NCBI GenBank assembly: GCA_034678485.1 | Contig: JAXDBU010000055.1 | Span: 38,725-102,724, forward strand | DNA length: 64,000 nt | Direction of reading: 5' to 3' | Origin: PLanc-01 sp034678485 | GTDB lineage: Bacteria > Planctomycetota > Phycisphaerae > Sedimentisphaerales > Anaerobacaceae | In this document: positions 43,427 to 51,995 of the stretch, in pieces | Numbering within the stretch: position 1 is the stretch's first letter | How the letters are laid out: the number at the start of each line of letters is the position of its first letter | The notes under the pieces: model-generated | What the model saw: only the letters and a program-made list of their open reading frames with translations | Databases searched by the model: none | Told to the model about the DNA's origin: nothing | Translations under genes and position numbers: made by a program

Positions 43427-44583
43427 TGAATGACGCATCGAAACGCCGTCGGGCCAAAGTGTGCGTGCTGACCTCCGTCCACATCCCGTTCGACGGCCGG
43501 GTCTTTCACAAGGAGGCCCGCAGTCTGGCCAACGCCGGCTATGACGTGGTGCTCATCGCCCGGCACGACAAGGAGCAAACCGTTGACGGCGTGCGGGTCG
43601 TGCCGTTGCCCGAGCCCAAGAACCGATTCCAGCGGATGACGAAGGTCTTATGGCGGCTCTACCGCCTCGCGATCCGGGAGAACGCCGACGTCTACCACTT
43701 CCACGATCCGGAACTCATGATCGTCGGCCTGCTCCTGAAGCTGGGGGGCAAGAAGGTGATCTGGGACGTCCACGAGCACTATCCCAACAGCATCCTCGAC
43801 AAGTATTACATCTCCAAGCCGCTGCGACGTGCGATCAGCAAGTCCTTCGATCTCTTCGAGCGCGCGGTGGTTCGGTTCTTCGATTACGTGATCTACACCA
43901 CGCCGTTCGTGGGCGCCCGCTATCAAAAGATGAAAGTCCGCTCGGGCCGGATCGAGAACTATCCGATCGTCCAGTTGTCCGAGGCATTCCCGAGAGATCC
44001 GCAGGAGAAGATCATCTTCCTGGGCGGGATGTCGCCGATCCGCGGACTCGTCGAGGTAATCGAGGCATTCCATCTCGTGGCGAAGAAGCACCCGAGCTGG
44101 GAGCTGTGCTTGGTGGGATCCTGCCGTCCGCAGTCGTTCGAACAGGAGTTGAAGGACCTGGCGGCCCGTCGCGGCGTCGCGGCGAACGTGAAGTTCATCG
44201 CCTGGGTGCCCTATGAGGAGAAGGAACGGCTTTCGTCGCAGGCTTCGATCGGAGTCATCACGTACCTGCCCTATTCGAACAACACGAGCTGTCTGCCGAA
44301 CAAGCTGTTCGACTACATGCTCGTGGGATTGCCTGTAATTGCGTCGGATTTCCCGCTCTACCGGGACGTCGTGGAACCCGACCACTGTGGGCTCCTCGTC
44401 GATCCATCGAAACCCGAGCAGATTGCCCAGGCGATGGAATACCTGATCGAGCATCCGCAGGAGGCAAAGGAGATGGGAGAGCGCGGCCGCAAGGCGGTCG
44501 TGCACAAATACAACTGGGAAAAAGAAAGCGAACATCTACTGCAGATCTATGACCAAATTCTCAACACGGAAGGAGAACGGTGA
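43426..44583 (+). CDS. Glycosyltransferase family 4 (GT4), second copy
   Basis: A 385-residue GT-B transferase. VCVLTSVHIPFDGRVFHKEA opens the acceptor domain; YHFHDPELMIVGLLLKLGGK and WDVHEHYPNSI are typical of a GT4 subgroup in surface-glycan loci. The C-terminal domain shows IIFLGGMSPIRGLVEVIEAF and the donor motif SCLPNKLFDYMLVGLPVIAS, with an N-K-L-F-D-Y variant where E-x7-E usually sits. This subgroup is often linked with nucleotide-sugar 2-epimerase genes, as here. The start overlaps the previous stop codon. The wecB-like gene follows after one base, so the three genes form a tight run. Confidence 0.9.
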   Translation: MNDASKRRRAKVCVLTSVHIPFDGRVFHKEARSLANAGYDVVLIARHDKEQTVDGVRVVPLPEPKNRFQRMTKVLWRLYRLAIRENADVYHFHDPELMIVGLLLKLGGKKVIWDVHEHYPNSILDKYYISKPLRRAISKSFDLFERAVVRFFDYVIYTTPFVGARYQKMKVRSGRIENYPIVQLSEAFPRDPQEKIIFLGGMSPIRGLVEVIEAFHLVAKKHPSWELCLVGSCRPQSFEQELKDLAARRGVAANVKFIAWVPYEEKERLSSQASIGVITYLPYSNNTSCLPNKLFDYMLVGLPVIASDFPLYRDVVEPDHCGLLVDPSKPEQIAQAMEYLIEHPQEAKEMGERGRKAVVHKYNWEKESEHLLQIYDQILNTEGER

Positions 44584-44584
44584 C

Positions 44585-45679
44585 ATGCCCAAGATCCTGC
44601 TGGTTGTCGGCGCGCGACCGAATTTCATGAAGATGGCGCCGCTGTACTTCGAAATGGTCAAGGCCGAGCGACTGAACCCGGTGATCGTCCACACCGGTCA
44701 GCACTACGACTACGCGATGTCCCAGGCCTTCTTCGAGGACCTGGAACTGCCCCAGCCGGACCACTTCCTCGGCGCCGGGTCCGGCTCACACGCCGAGCAG
44801 ACCGCCAGGATCATGATCGAGTTCGAGAAGGTAGTCCTCGCGGACAGGCCCGATCTGGTCGTTGTCTTCGGCGACGTGAACTCGACCGTCGCGTGCAGCC
44901 TGACGGCCAAGAAACTGCGGGTCCCCGTGGCGCACGTGGAGGCGGGCCTCCGCAGCTTCGACGAGACGATGCCCGAAGAGATCAACCGTCGGGTGACGGA
45001 CGCCATCTCGGACCTGCTGTTCACTCCCTCCTCCGACGGCGATGAGAACCTGATCCACGACGGCGTCCCTGAGCACAAGATCCACCGGGTCGGCAATATC
45101 ATGATCGACTCGCTGATCCGGATTCTGGACAGGATCGACCCGGAGCACCAGGACCGGATCATTCAGCAGTTCGGCATCGACAGGGGCCGATATGTGCTCG
45201 TGACGCTGCATCGGCCTTCGAACGTCGATGAACGCAGCGGGCTGGAGCAAATCCTCAAATACCTCAGTCGGTTGTCCGAGCATGTCGCGGTGATCTTCCC
45301 GATGCACCCGAGGACCCGCAAGAACATCGAGACCCTCGGCATCGACGCCTCGAGGGCCGACAACCTGCGGATCATCGAGCCGGTGCGGTACCGGGAGTTC
45401 ATCACACTCCAGAAGAACGCCCGATTCGTCCTGACCGATTCCGGCGGCATCCAGGAGGAAACGACATACCTGGGTTTGCCCTGCCTGACGCTGCGTCCGA
45501 ACACGGAGAGGCCCATCACGATCATGGAGGGCACGAACGAACTGGTCAGTATGACCAACATCGAAGAGCGTACGGCGAGCATCCTCTCGGGACGATGGAA
45601 ACAGGGCAGAATCCCTTCGCTGTGGGACGGTCGGACCGCAGAACGGATCACAAAGGTGATCGCAGACTTGTCGTTCTGA
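44585..45679 (+). CDS. wecB: UDP-N-acetylglucosamine 2-epimerase (non-hydrolysing)
   Basis: A 364-residue cytosolic enzyme converting UDP-GlcNAc to UDP-ManNAc. KILLVVGARPNFMKMAPLYF is the standard opening. HTGQHYDYAMSQAFFEDL, VFGDVNSTVACSL, VAHVEAGLRSFDETMPEE, and DSGGIQEETTYLGLPCLTLR are all canonical motifs. ATG 44585 follows GGAGA; a slightly earlier in-frame start at 44549 lies inside the preceding gene and is unlikely. It supplies ManNAc-type precursors to the glycan and is the last gene of the first plus-strand block before an oppositely oriented exported-protein gene. A UDP-2,3-diacetamido sugar epimerase is a possible alternative specificity. Confidence 0.95.
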   Translation: MPKILLVVGARPNFMKMAPLYFEMVKAERLNPVIVHTGQHYDYAMSQAFFEDLELPQPDHFLGAGSGSHAEQTARIMIEFEKVVLADRPDLVVVFGDVNSTVACSLTAKKLRVPVAHVEAGLRSFDETMPEEINRRVTDAISDLLFTPSSDGDENLIHDGVPEHKIHRVGNIMIDSLIRILDRIDPEHQDRIIQQFGIDRGRYVLVTLHRPSNVDERSGLEQILKYLSRLSEHVAVIFPMHPRTRKNIETLGIDASRADNLRIIEPVRYREFITLQKNARFVLTDSGGIQEETTYLGLPCLTLRPNTERPITIMEGTNELVSMTNIEERTASILSGRWKQGRIPSLWDGRTAERITKVIADLSF

Positions 45680-45733
45680 GCGAGAACGAGGAATCCGGCT
45701 CGCAACCCATGGGAACCTCCAGGACCATCTCGA

Positions 45734-47089
45734 TCACGGGAATGTCCGTGTCCGGGTGGTCGCGAGGAGTCTGGCGGCCCAGGCTTCGAAACACGGCGGC
45801 GCCTCCTCCATTGTCTTATTCTGGGCGCCGTCGGGCAGGTTGGGTCCCCCATTGGTGAGGTCGTACGCGATGGAAAGGAACAGCTCCTCAATGCCTGGAT
45901 CGTAGGCGGCCAGGCGATGCCAGCCGAACCAGAGGTTGCCGCCCCGTCCGGCCTCCAGGCCATTGAGCGGGCAGTCACTCCCATCGATATAGTTGTTGAA
46001 GTAGAGCGGACCCTTCTCAGGGGCCCAGATTCGATAGCAGAGCGTATTGGCCAGGCCGCTCAGGACGCTCTGATCGACAAGCCCTTCCTCGTAGGCCCTC
46101 GCCGCGAGCCAGGCGGTGCGATTGGCATGTGAGGTATCCTGCACGCCGGTCGGGTTGTCCGGATCGAGGTCTGCGATGGACAGCCACGTGATTCCATCAT
46201 CACCCTCGACGACAGGCAATCCCCAATCCCCAGGGATTTGCTCGGGCATCTGGTCTTCCCAGGGGGCAAGCTGGTTGGGATCGTGACGGGGCGTCAAATA
46301 CAGGTCGATGAGGAACTTCGCCCATTGCTCATAAGGGTACTCGTCGCGCGCCATCGCGTGGAGGTCCAGGCAGATACAGGCAAAATGCACTCGGACGTCC
46401 CGGGCGGAGTTCAGGACAAGCAATAGGTACTTGCGGGAGTCCGGGCCTGTCAGATGGTCGCGAGTGATCCAAGGGTTATACTGAAGCCACTTCTCGACGA
46501 TATCTTGCTCGACATAATCGGCGATGTGCTCCGCTTCCGGTACGTCGAGCTCGTCCAGGAGCCGGGCCACCATCAGAAAACCTGCACCGCCTTGGAAGTC
46601 GCAGAGCTGGCTGTGCCCGCCTGTCTCGCCGACAACAGCATCCAGATGGAAACATGGCCATGCGCCGCGCGACCGGCCGTGCCAGATCAGGGGTTGGAGG
46701 TTCTCACGCGCCGCTGCGATTGAGTAGAGCACACGGATCATGGCATGGTCCAGACACGCGATGTCTTCCGTTGCGTGCCACAAGTCGATACATGCCTGGA
46801 GCTCGCGTTGCATGTGATAGACGGTAATCCCGTCGCTGAGGTCTCTGCCCTCGTCGTCCGCTCGGGAGAATGCGTAATCCCGCTCGAAGGCTGCGATGAG
46901 TCGAGCAACGAGCAAAGCACGGTTCTCTTGAGCTAATGGCGAAAAGGCGGGATTCAGCGCAGGCAGCGAAGTGTCTGCCTCTTGCTCGCCGGGGTCGGCT
47001 TGCAGGCTCAGTGTGAGGACACCGATGCTGACGATCACCGGAATGACCGACCCGGGCCATTTCCGTACCGTGGATGCCCAGTGGTTCAT
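45734..47089 (-). CDS. Exported protein of unknown function, probable alpha/alpha-barrel
   Basis: A 451-residue protein starting at ATG 47089, which has GGAGG upstream, a signal peptide (VIPVIVSIGVLTLSLQA) and a promoter at the right distance; the open extension to 47287 is a shadow. The body is rich in long helices with conserved aromatics and acids: RLIAAFERDYAFSRADDEGR, ACIDLWHATEDIACLDHAMI, GETGGHSQLCDFQGGAGFLM and DTSHANRTAWLAARAYEEGL. This is reminiscent of (alpha/alpha)-barrel polysaccharide lyases, epimerases or glycosidases, but I do not recognise a specific family. It is the only minus-strand gene within the glycan locus and could act on the exported polymer. That role is inference. 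Confidence 0.7.
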   Translation of the reverse strand: MNHWASTVRKWPGSVIPVIVSIGVLTLSLQADPGEQEADTSLPALNPAFSPLAQENRALLVARLIAAFERDYAFSRADDEGRDLSDGITVYHMQRELQACIDLWHATEDIACLDHAMIRVLYSIAAARENLQPLIWHGRSRGAWPCFHLDAVVGETGGHSQLCDFQGGAGFLMVARLLDELDVPEAEHIADYVEQDIVEKWLQYNPWITRDHLTGPDSRKYLLLVLNSARDVRVHFACICLDLHAMARDEYPYEQWAKFLIDLYLTPRHDPNQLAPWEDQMPEQIPGDWGLPVVEGDDGITWLSIADLDPDNPTGVQDTSHANRTAWLAARAYEEGLVDQSVLSGLANTLCYRIWAPEKGPLYFNNYIDGSDCPLNGLEAGRGGNLWFGWHRLAAYDPGIEELFLSIAYDLTNGGPNLPDGAQNKTMEEAPPCFEAWAARLLATTRTRTFP

Positions 47090-47218
47090 TTCGGCACCCT
47101 CCATGCGGCTCATGGACGACTTATGTATCAGGCGATACCGCGTCAAGATCGTGTTGTGAAACCTCCTGCGATCGCGTTCGGCCTTCCGGGCCACACGCGT
47201 CACCACGTATGGCGTGGC

Positions 47219-47247
47219 AGTATAGCGAGTCTGGGTGATGTAGGCAA
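47219..47247 (-). promoter_or_regulatory. Sigma70 promoter for the minus-strand exported-protein gene
   Basis: On the minus strand TTGCCT (47247-47242), 17 bases and TATACT (47224-47219). The start site near 47212 leaves about 120 bases to ATG 47089, which supports that start over the longer frame. Confidence 0.65.
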
Positions 47248-47289
47248 GCACCCGACCAAGAACCATCTCTTTTTTCTGGATTGGCATGC

Positions 47290-48543
47290 ATGAGGATACT
47301 GTACATTCACCAGTACTTCGCCTCCCGCAAAGGCCGGACCGGGACGAGATCGTATGAGTTCGGCCGCTACCTGGCCGGCAAGGGCCATGAAGTAACCATG
47401 ATCACCTCCGGCCTGGCCAACAGCGAATTCCCGGCAGGACCCGACGGGAAAGACCGCCAATACGAGGTGGATGGAATCCGCGTCCTTTCCGTTGCCGGCG
47501 GGTACAACGATCCGCACATGGGCACCCATCTGGGCGGGCTGCGGCGGATTCTCAAGTTCTGCAGCTTCTGTCGAGCCGCCGTGCGGGCAGGCAAGAGCCA
47601 CATGCCGCCGCACGTGGTCTTCGCTACACACACGCCGCTGACAGTTGGCTGGGCGGGCGTGGTTTTGAGCCGCCATTTTGGCGTGCCCTTCGTATTCGAG
47701 GTCCGAGACCTCTGGCCGCAGGCTCTGGTCAATGTGGGAGTCCTTCACAATCCGGCCCTAATATGGCTGCTCAAATGGACGGCTCGCGGCATCTATCGTC
47801 GGGCCGATCGCATTATTGCACTATCCCCCGGCATGAAACAGGGGATTGCGCAGGCCGGCATCGACGAAGAGAAGATCACAGTCATTCCCAACGCCAGCGA
47901 CCTCGACCTGTTCAGGCCGGGTCTCGACGGCGATGCCGCCCGCGAGCGGCTGGGACTGGGCGAGCGGTTCGCTGCGATCTACTTCGGAGCGATGGGTACG
48001 GCCAACGGACTGGAATACGTGATCGAAACAGCGAAGATCCTGGCTGAGCGGAAGGAGGAACGCATCGTGATCGTCCTCCATGGCAACGGCGGCAAAAGAA
48101 GCAAGCTGGAGGCTATGGCCCGTCGGCATAAGCTCGCCAATGTCGTGTTCAGCGATTTGGTGCCGGACAAGGAGGAGATGGCCCGGATCGTGGCCGGGTG
48201 CGACGTGTGCCTGACGATCTATCGCGCCGCGAAGGAGCAGAGCTGGTCCCCCAACAAGATGTTCGACGCGCTGGCGGCGGGCAAACCTGTGCTGATCAAC
48301 GTCGGCGGCTGGCTCGGGGAGACAATCGAACACAACCAGTGCGGCCTGAGCGTCGATCCCGCTCGGCCCGAGGCACTGGCGGAGGCGTTGGTGAAGCTCT
48401 CCAAGGAACCGGATCTGTGCAGACGAATGGGGGCAAATGCCCGCGCCCTGGCCGAACGTGAATTCGACCGCAATCTCCTCGCGGGGCGCTTCGAGGAGGT
48501 GCTCGCGGAGGCCACACAGCGATACCTGATCAACGCTCTGTAG
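47290..48543 (+). CDS. Glycosyltransferase family 4 (GT4), WbuB-like
   Basis: A 417-residue GT-B transferase. MRILYIHQYFASRKGRTGTR and SYEFGRYLAGKGHEVTMITS define the WbuB/WcaI-like subgroup, whose members transfer fucose or acetamido sugars in O-antigen and colanic-type glycans. FVFEVRDLWPQALVNVGVL is the typical D-L-W-P motif; FAAIYFGAMGTANGLEYVIE opens the donor domain, and WSPNKMFDALAAGKPVLINV and GGWLGETIEHNQCGL contain the donor site. ATG 47290 is chosen; an earlier TTG frame start adds only three residues. It diverges from the exported-protein gene and starts the second plus-strand block. The link to fucose genes nearby makes fucosyl- or FucNAc-transfer plausible but unproven. Confidence 0.9.
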   Translation: MRILYIHQYFASRKGRTGTRSYEFGRYLAGKGHEVTMITSGLANSEFPAGPDGKDRQYEVDGIRVLSVAGGYNDPHMGTHLGGLRRILKFCSFCRAAVRAGKSHMPPHVVFATHTPLTVGWAGVVLSRHFGVPFVFEVRDLWPQALVNVGVLHNPALIWLLKWTARGIYRRADRIIALSPGMKQGIAQAGIDEEKITVIPNASDLDLFRPGLDGDAARERLGLGERFAAIYFGAMGTANGLEYVIETAKILAERKEERIVIVLHGNGGKRSKLEAMARRHKLANVVFSDLVPDKEEMARIVAGCDVCLTIYRAAKEQSWSPNKMFDALAAGKPVLINVGGWLGETIEHNQCGLSVDPARPEALAEALVKLSKEPDLCRRMGANARALAEREFDRNLLAGRFEEVLAEATQRYLINAL

Positions 48544-48657
48544 CAGGTTTCAGGGCAACCCTGTTTACAAGTCCGCCTTGATCGGGGATCATGTTGCCTT
48601 CGGGTCAATGCATTGACGTGAAGACAACTGACAGGCAGGCAGTCTGAAGGAATGACC

Positions 48658-49758
48658 ATGGAAGTACCCTTGTTGGATCTGAAGGCACAGTACAAGACAA
48701 TCAAGAACGAGGTCCTGGCGGGCATTTCGGAGGTCCTGGATTCGCAGGTCTGCATCGGCGGACCCAAGGTCCAGCAGCTTGAGCAGAGAATCGCCGCCGT
48801 GAGCGAGTGTCGATTCGCCGTCGGCGTCTCGAGCGGGACCGACGCGATCCTCAACTGCCTGATGAGCCTGAACATCGGCCCGGGCGACGAGGTCATCACA
48901 ACGCCCTTCACGTTCTTTGCGACGGTGGGCTGCGTCGCCCGCGTCGGGGCCACGCCGGTCTTCGTCGATATCGATCCCAGGACGTACAACATCGACCCGG
49001 CCCAGATCGAGACGGCTGTGACCCGACGCACCAAGGCAATCATGCCGGTCCATCTGTTCGGGCAAATGGCCGATATGGCCCCGATCATGGGGATTGCGAG
49101 CCGGTACAACCTCGCGGTCATCGAGGACGCGGCCCAGTCCATCACGAGCACGTACAAGGGACGAAAGGCCGGCAGTATGGGTACGGCCGGTTGTTTCAGC
49201 TTCTTCCCGAGCAAGAACCTCGGCGGTATCGGCGACGGCGGCATGGTCGTCACCAACGACGAAGCCCTCTACAAGCGTCTGACGCTCATGCGCAATCACG
49301 GCATGGAGCCGAAGTACTATCACAAATTCGTCGGCGCCAACTTCCGACTCGATCCGATCCAGGCCGCAGCCCTGCTGGTCAAGCTGCCGCACCTGGACGC
49401 ATGGTCCGAGGCCCGCCGGCGCAACGCCGCCTACTACAGCGAACGGTTCGTGGGCACCGCCGTGCAGACCCCTTATGTCAGCCCCGACTGCGTGACGATC
49501 TACAACCAGTACTGCATTCGTGTCCCTCGACGCGACGAAGTCGTCGCCCATCTGAAGGCCAACAAGATCGGTTGCGAGATCTACTACCCCGTCCCCGCCC
49601 ACATGCAGGAATGCTTCTCCTACCTGGGCTACGGTGAAGGGGATTTCCCGCATTCCGAGAAGGCGGCCGGGGAGATCATGGCGCTGCCTGTCTATCCCGA
49701 GCTGACGGATGAGATGAAGGACACCGTCGTGGACCATATCCTCACGTTCCTGCGCTGA
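48658..49758 (+). CDS. DegT/DnrJ/EryC1 sugar aminotransferase
   Basis: A 366-residue PLP aminotransferase acting on a keto nucleotide-sugar. The start ATG 48658 (MEVPLLDLKAQY) is preferred because AAGGA sits seven bases upstream; ATG 48652 is in frame but too close to it. GVSSGTDAILNCLMSLNIGP, PFTFFATVGCVARVGATPVF and EDAAQSITSTYKGRKAGSMG are classical, and the PLP lysine is Lys186 in FSFFPSKNLGGIGDGG. VGANFRLDPIQAAAL is also typical. The overall match is closest to WbpE/WlbC-type 3-aminotransferases that make diacetamido-uronic acids, but related enzymes make other amino sugars. It would supply an amino sugar to the repeat unit. Its TGA overlaps the ATG of the glycosyltransferase remnant that follows. 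Confidence 0.93.
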   Translation: MEVPLLDLKAQYKTIKNEVLAGISEVLDSQVCIGGPKVQQLEQRIAAVSECRFAVGVSSGTDAILNCLMSLNIGPGDEVITTPFTFFATVGCVARVGATPVFVDIDPRTYNIDPAQIETAVTRRTKAIMPVHLFGQMADMAPIMGIASRYNLAVIEDAAQSITSTYKGRKAGSMGTAGCFSFFPSKNLGGIGDGGMVVTNDEALYKRLTLMRNHGMEPKYYHKFVGANFRLDPIQAAALLVKLPHLDAWSEARRRNAAYYSERFVGTAVQTPYVSPDCVTIYNQYCIRVPRRDEVVAHLKANKIGCEIYYPVPAHMQECFSYLGYGEGDFPHSEKAAGEIMALPVYPELTDEMKDTVVDHILTFLR

Positions 49759-50195
49759 TGGCGAGCGGCCAGGGACCCCAGGAAGAGCCATTGCGTCAGC
49801 GAACAGAGCAGGCAGGTCTCACGAACGTCTCTTTCCTACAGCCGGTCGGCAGATCGCAGATGCCCGCTCTGACGCAGTCCGCGGATCTCGGCTACATCGG
49901 CCTGCAGAAGCGGGACCTCTTCAAGTACGGCGTGAGTCCGAACAAGCTGTACGAGTATAGGGCCGCCGGACTGCCGATCCTGTTCGCGATCGAGATGGAC
50001 CGCGATGAAGCAGCCGAGGCCCGGTGCGGTTTCTCCCTGCCGGCGGAGGACCCTGCCGCCCTGGCGGCTCTGCTGCGATAGATCGTCGCGACGCCACGAA
50101 GCCGCCTGCGAGAGATGGGCGAACGCGGGCGACGCTGCCTGCAGGAGACGCACACATACGAGATGCCGGCCCGAAAGTATGCCGGCCTGTTCTGA
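49758..50195 (+). pseudogene. Remnant of a GT4 glycosyltransferase C-terminal domain
   Basis: The frame starts in the middle of a GT-B donor domain: SGQGPQEEPLRQRTEQAGLT, then NVSFLQPVGRSQMPALTQSA and DLGYIGLQKRDLFKYGVSPN are recognisable, but the whole N-terminal domain and first part of the second are missing. A TAG at 50079 interrupts it after LAALLR. Reading on in the same frame gives IVATPRSRLREMGERGRRCL and QETHTYEMPARKYAGLF, the expected end of such a transferase, before TGA at 50193. So the gene is truncated at 5' and has an in-frame nonsense codon. It lies between the aminotransferase and the phosphoglycosyl transferase, where an intact transferase once belonged. Confidence 0.85.
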
Positions 50196-50196
50196 G

Positions 50197-50835
50197 ATGT
50201 ATCAGGTCTTCAAAAGACTGTTTGACATACTGGTCGCAGGAATCGGGCTGGTGATCCTGTCGCCTCTGCTGCTGGCGGTCGCGATTGCGGTCCGCGCGAC
50301 GAGCGCCGGCCCTGCAATCTTCCGCCAGGAACGAGCAGGACGGGACGGGAAACCGTTTGCCCTGCTCAAGTTCAGGACAATGTGGCTCGACGCAGACCCC
50401 TTCGGCCCAAGTCCGCGGTCCGGCAAGGATCCCCGTCTGACCGGCGTCGGTCGATTCCTGCGGGAGTACTCCCTTGACGAATTGCCCCAGTTGGTTAATA
50501 TATTATGGGGTGATATGAGTCTCATCGGTCCAAGACCTTTGTATGGCTCGCAGATCACGGAATGGAACAATCGGCAGAGGAAACGGCTCCGTGTCAAGCC
50601 GGGATTGACCGGTCTGGCGCAAATCTCCGGCAGGGGAGAACTGACTGTCGAAGAAAAACTGGAATTGGACGTGCGATACGTGGAGCAGGCGGGCTGCACA
50701 CTGGACGCGCGCATCCTGCTGGCCACGTTCATGCGGGTCGTTGCGCGCCATGGAGTCTACGAAAGACGGTATTCACAGGCCGAGGGCACTCGTGGGCAGT
50801 CAGGCTCTGGTCAAAAAGAGAATGTGGCACAATAG
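50197..50835 (+). CDS. Initiating phosphoglycosyl transferase (PglC/WcaJ-like)
   Basis: A 212-residue monotopic phosphoglycosyl transferase that starts repeat-unit assembly by moving a sugar-phosphate from an NDP-sugar to undecaprenyl phosphate at the inner membrane. After MYQVFKRLFDILVAGIGLVI (re-entrant helix) comes FRQERAGRDGKPFALLKFRT, the family's strongest motif, then REYSLDELPQLVNILWGDMS with the catalytic D-E dyad, LIGPRPL and KPGLTGLAQISGRG. Size fits the small PglC group; there are no extra N-terminal helices as in WcaJ. ATG 50197 lies two bases after the remnant's TGA. The stop TAG overlaps TAGGAG, which is the next gene's ribosome binding site. Confidence 0.93.
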   Translation: MYQVFKRLFDILVAGIGLVILSPLLLAVAIAVRATSAGPAIFRQERAGRDGKPFALLKFRTMWLDADPFGPSPRSGKDPRLTGVGRFLREYSLDELPQLVNILWGDMSLIGPRPLYGSQITEWNNRQRKRLRVKPGLTGLAQISGRGELTVEEKLELDVRYVEQAGCTLDARILLATFMRVVARHGVYERRYSQAEGTRGQSGSGQKENVAQ

Positions 50836-50846
50836 GAGATGCTCTT

Positions 50847-51989
50847 ATGACCATCCACACCACCCATCCCAGACCTATGACGACGGTGGACCGGATCGAT
50901 GGGCTCAGCGAGCAGGAGAAGCTCGCTCTGAGAGAAATCTCCCGGCGATTCGCCTTCCGCAGCAACGACTACTATCTGTCCCTGATCGACTGGGACGACC
51001 CAACCGATCCGATCCGCCGGGCCATTGTGCCGAACGCGGGGGAACTGGACGAATGGGGCCGGCTCGATCCCTCCGATGAAAAAGCCTACACCATCATGCC
51101 CGGCGTCGAGCACAAGTACAGCTACACGGTCCTGTTGCTGGTCAGCGATGTGTGCGAGGGAATCTGCCGCTACTGCTTTCGCAAGCGGGTCTTCATGGGC
51201 TCGCGGGCGGAATGCCTTCGCGACATCCCGGCGGCCATCGAGTACATCGCCAGCCAGCCGCAGGTGACGAACGTGTTGCTGACGGGCGGCGATCCGCTGG
51301 CTTTGCCGACGGCGGAACTGGCCGACATCCTGCGCCGCCTCCGCAAGATCGATCATGTGCAGATCGTCCGGATCGGATCGCGGATGCCCGCTTTCAATCC
51401 ATATCGGATCATCCAGGATCCGGCCCTGCTCGACATGATCGGACAGTACAGCACGAGCCGCAAGAAGCTCTACGTCATGACGCACTTCATCCATCCGCGG
51501 GAGTTGACGGACGTGGCCGTGCAAGCGATCTCGCTGCTCCAGAAAGCCGGCGCGATCACAGCGAACCAGGCGCCGCTCGTCCGCGGCGTCAACGACGATC
51601 CGCAGGTCCTGGCGGAGCTTCTTCGCCGACTGTCGTTCATCGGGAACGCCCCTTACTACGTCTTCCAGTGCCGTCCCGCGGTGGGCAACCGGATGTACAC
51701 GGTCCCGATCGAGGAGGGCTATGAAATTGTCGAGCACGCGAAGGCCCACATCTCCGGACTGGCCAAGCGTGCCCGCTACGTCATGTCCCACAGCACCGGC
51801 AAGATCGAGGTCCTGGCGGTCGCAGGAGGGCACGTGTACCTGAAGTATCACCGGGCGGCGGACGACAAGGACAATGGGCGAGTCCTCATCTTCAAGAGCG
51901 ATCCGAGCGCTTGCTGGCTGGACGACTACAATGAGGCGGCCGCGGACTACCCGAGGACCCTGCCGTACCGATCCTTGGGACCCGATTAG
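50847..51989 (+). CDS. KamA-family radical SAM aminomutase-like protein
   Basis: A 380-residue radical SAM enzyme resembling lysine 2,3-aminomutase and EpmB. The iron-sulfur motif is CEGICRYC (Cys103, 107, 110), followed by FRKRVFMGSRA; LLTGGDPLALPTAELADILR and RIGSRMPAFNPYRI match KamA. The PLP lysine is probably in MSHSTGKIEVLAV. Known members shift the amino group of lysine or an EF-P-bound lysine. The exact substrate is uncertain because the protein is shorter than LAM (about 416) and sits at the end of a glycan locus without an EF-P or lysine-degradation gene. The ATG at 50847 follows TAGGAG; the frame is open for another 95 codons upstream but only as a shadow of the previous gene. Confidence 0.88.
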   Translation: MTIHTTHPRPMTTVDRIDGLSEQEKLALREISRRFAFRSNDYYLSLIDWDDPTDPIRRAIVPNAGELDEWGRLDPSDEKAYTIMPGVEHKYSYTVLLLVSDVCEGICRYCFRKRVFMGSRAECLRDIPAAIEYIASQPQVTNVLLTGGDPLALPTAELADILRRLRKIDHVQIVRIGSRMPAFNPYRIIQDPALLDMIGQYSTSRKKLYVMTHFIHPRELTDVAVQAISLLQKAGAITANQAPLVRGVNDDPQVLAELLRRLSFIGNAPYYVFQCRPAVGNRMYTVPIEEGYEIVEHAKAHISGLAKRARYVMSHSTGKIEVLAVAGGHVYLKYHRAADDKDNGRVLIFKSDPSACWLDDYNEAAADYPRTLPYRSLGPD

Positions 51990-51995
51990 AACTCC

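Noticed and set aside
13089..50081. TAG stop codons at 13089 and 50079 as possible recoding (readthrough)
   Set aside because: Many intact genes here end with TAG (for example the sulfatase, O-antigen ligase and ACP genes), both interrupted genes have further lesions, and no pyrrolysine or suppressor tRNA was seen. Decay is the simpler reading.
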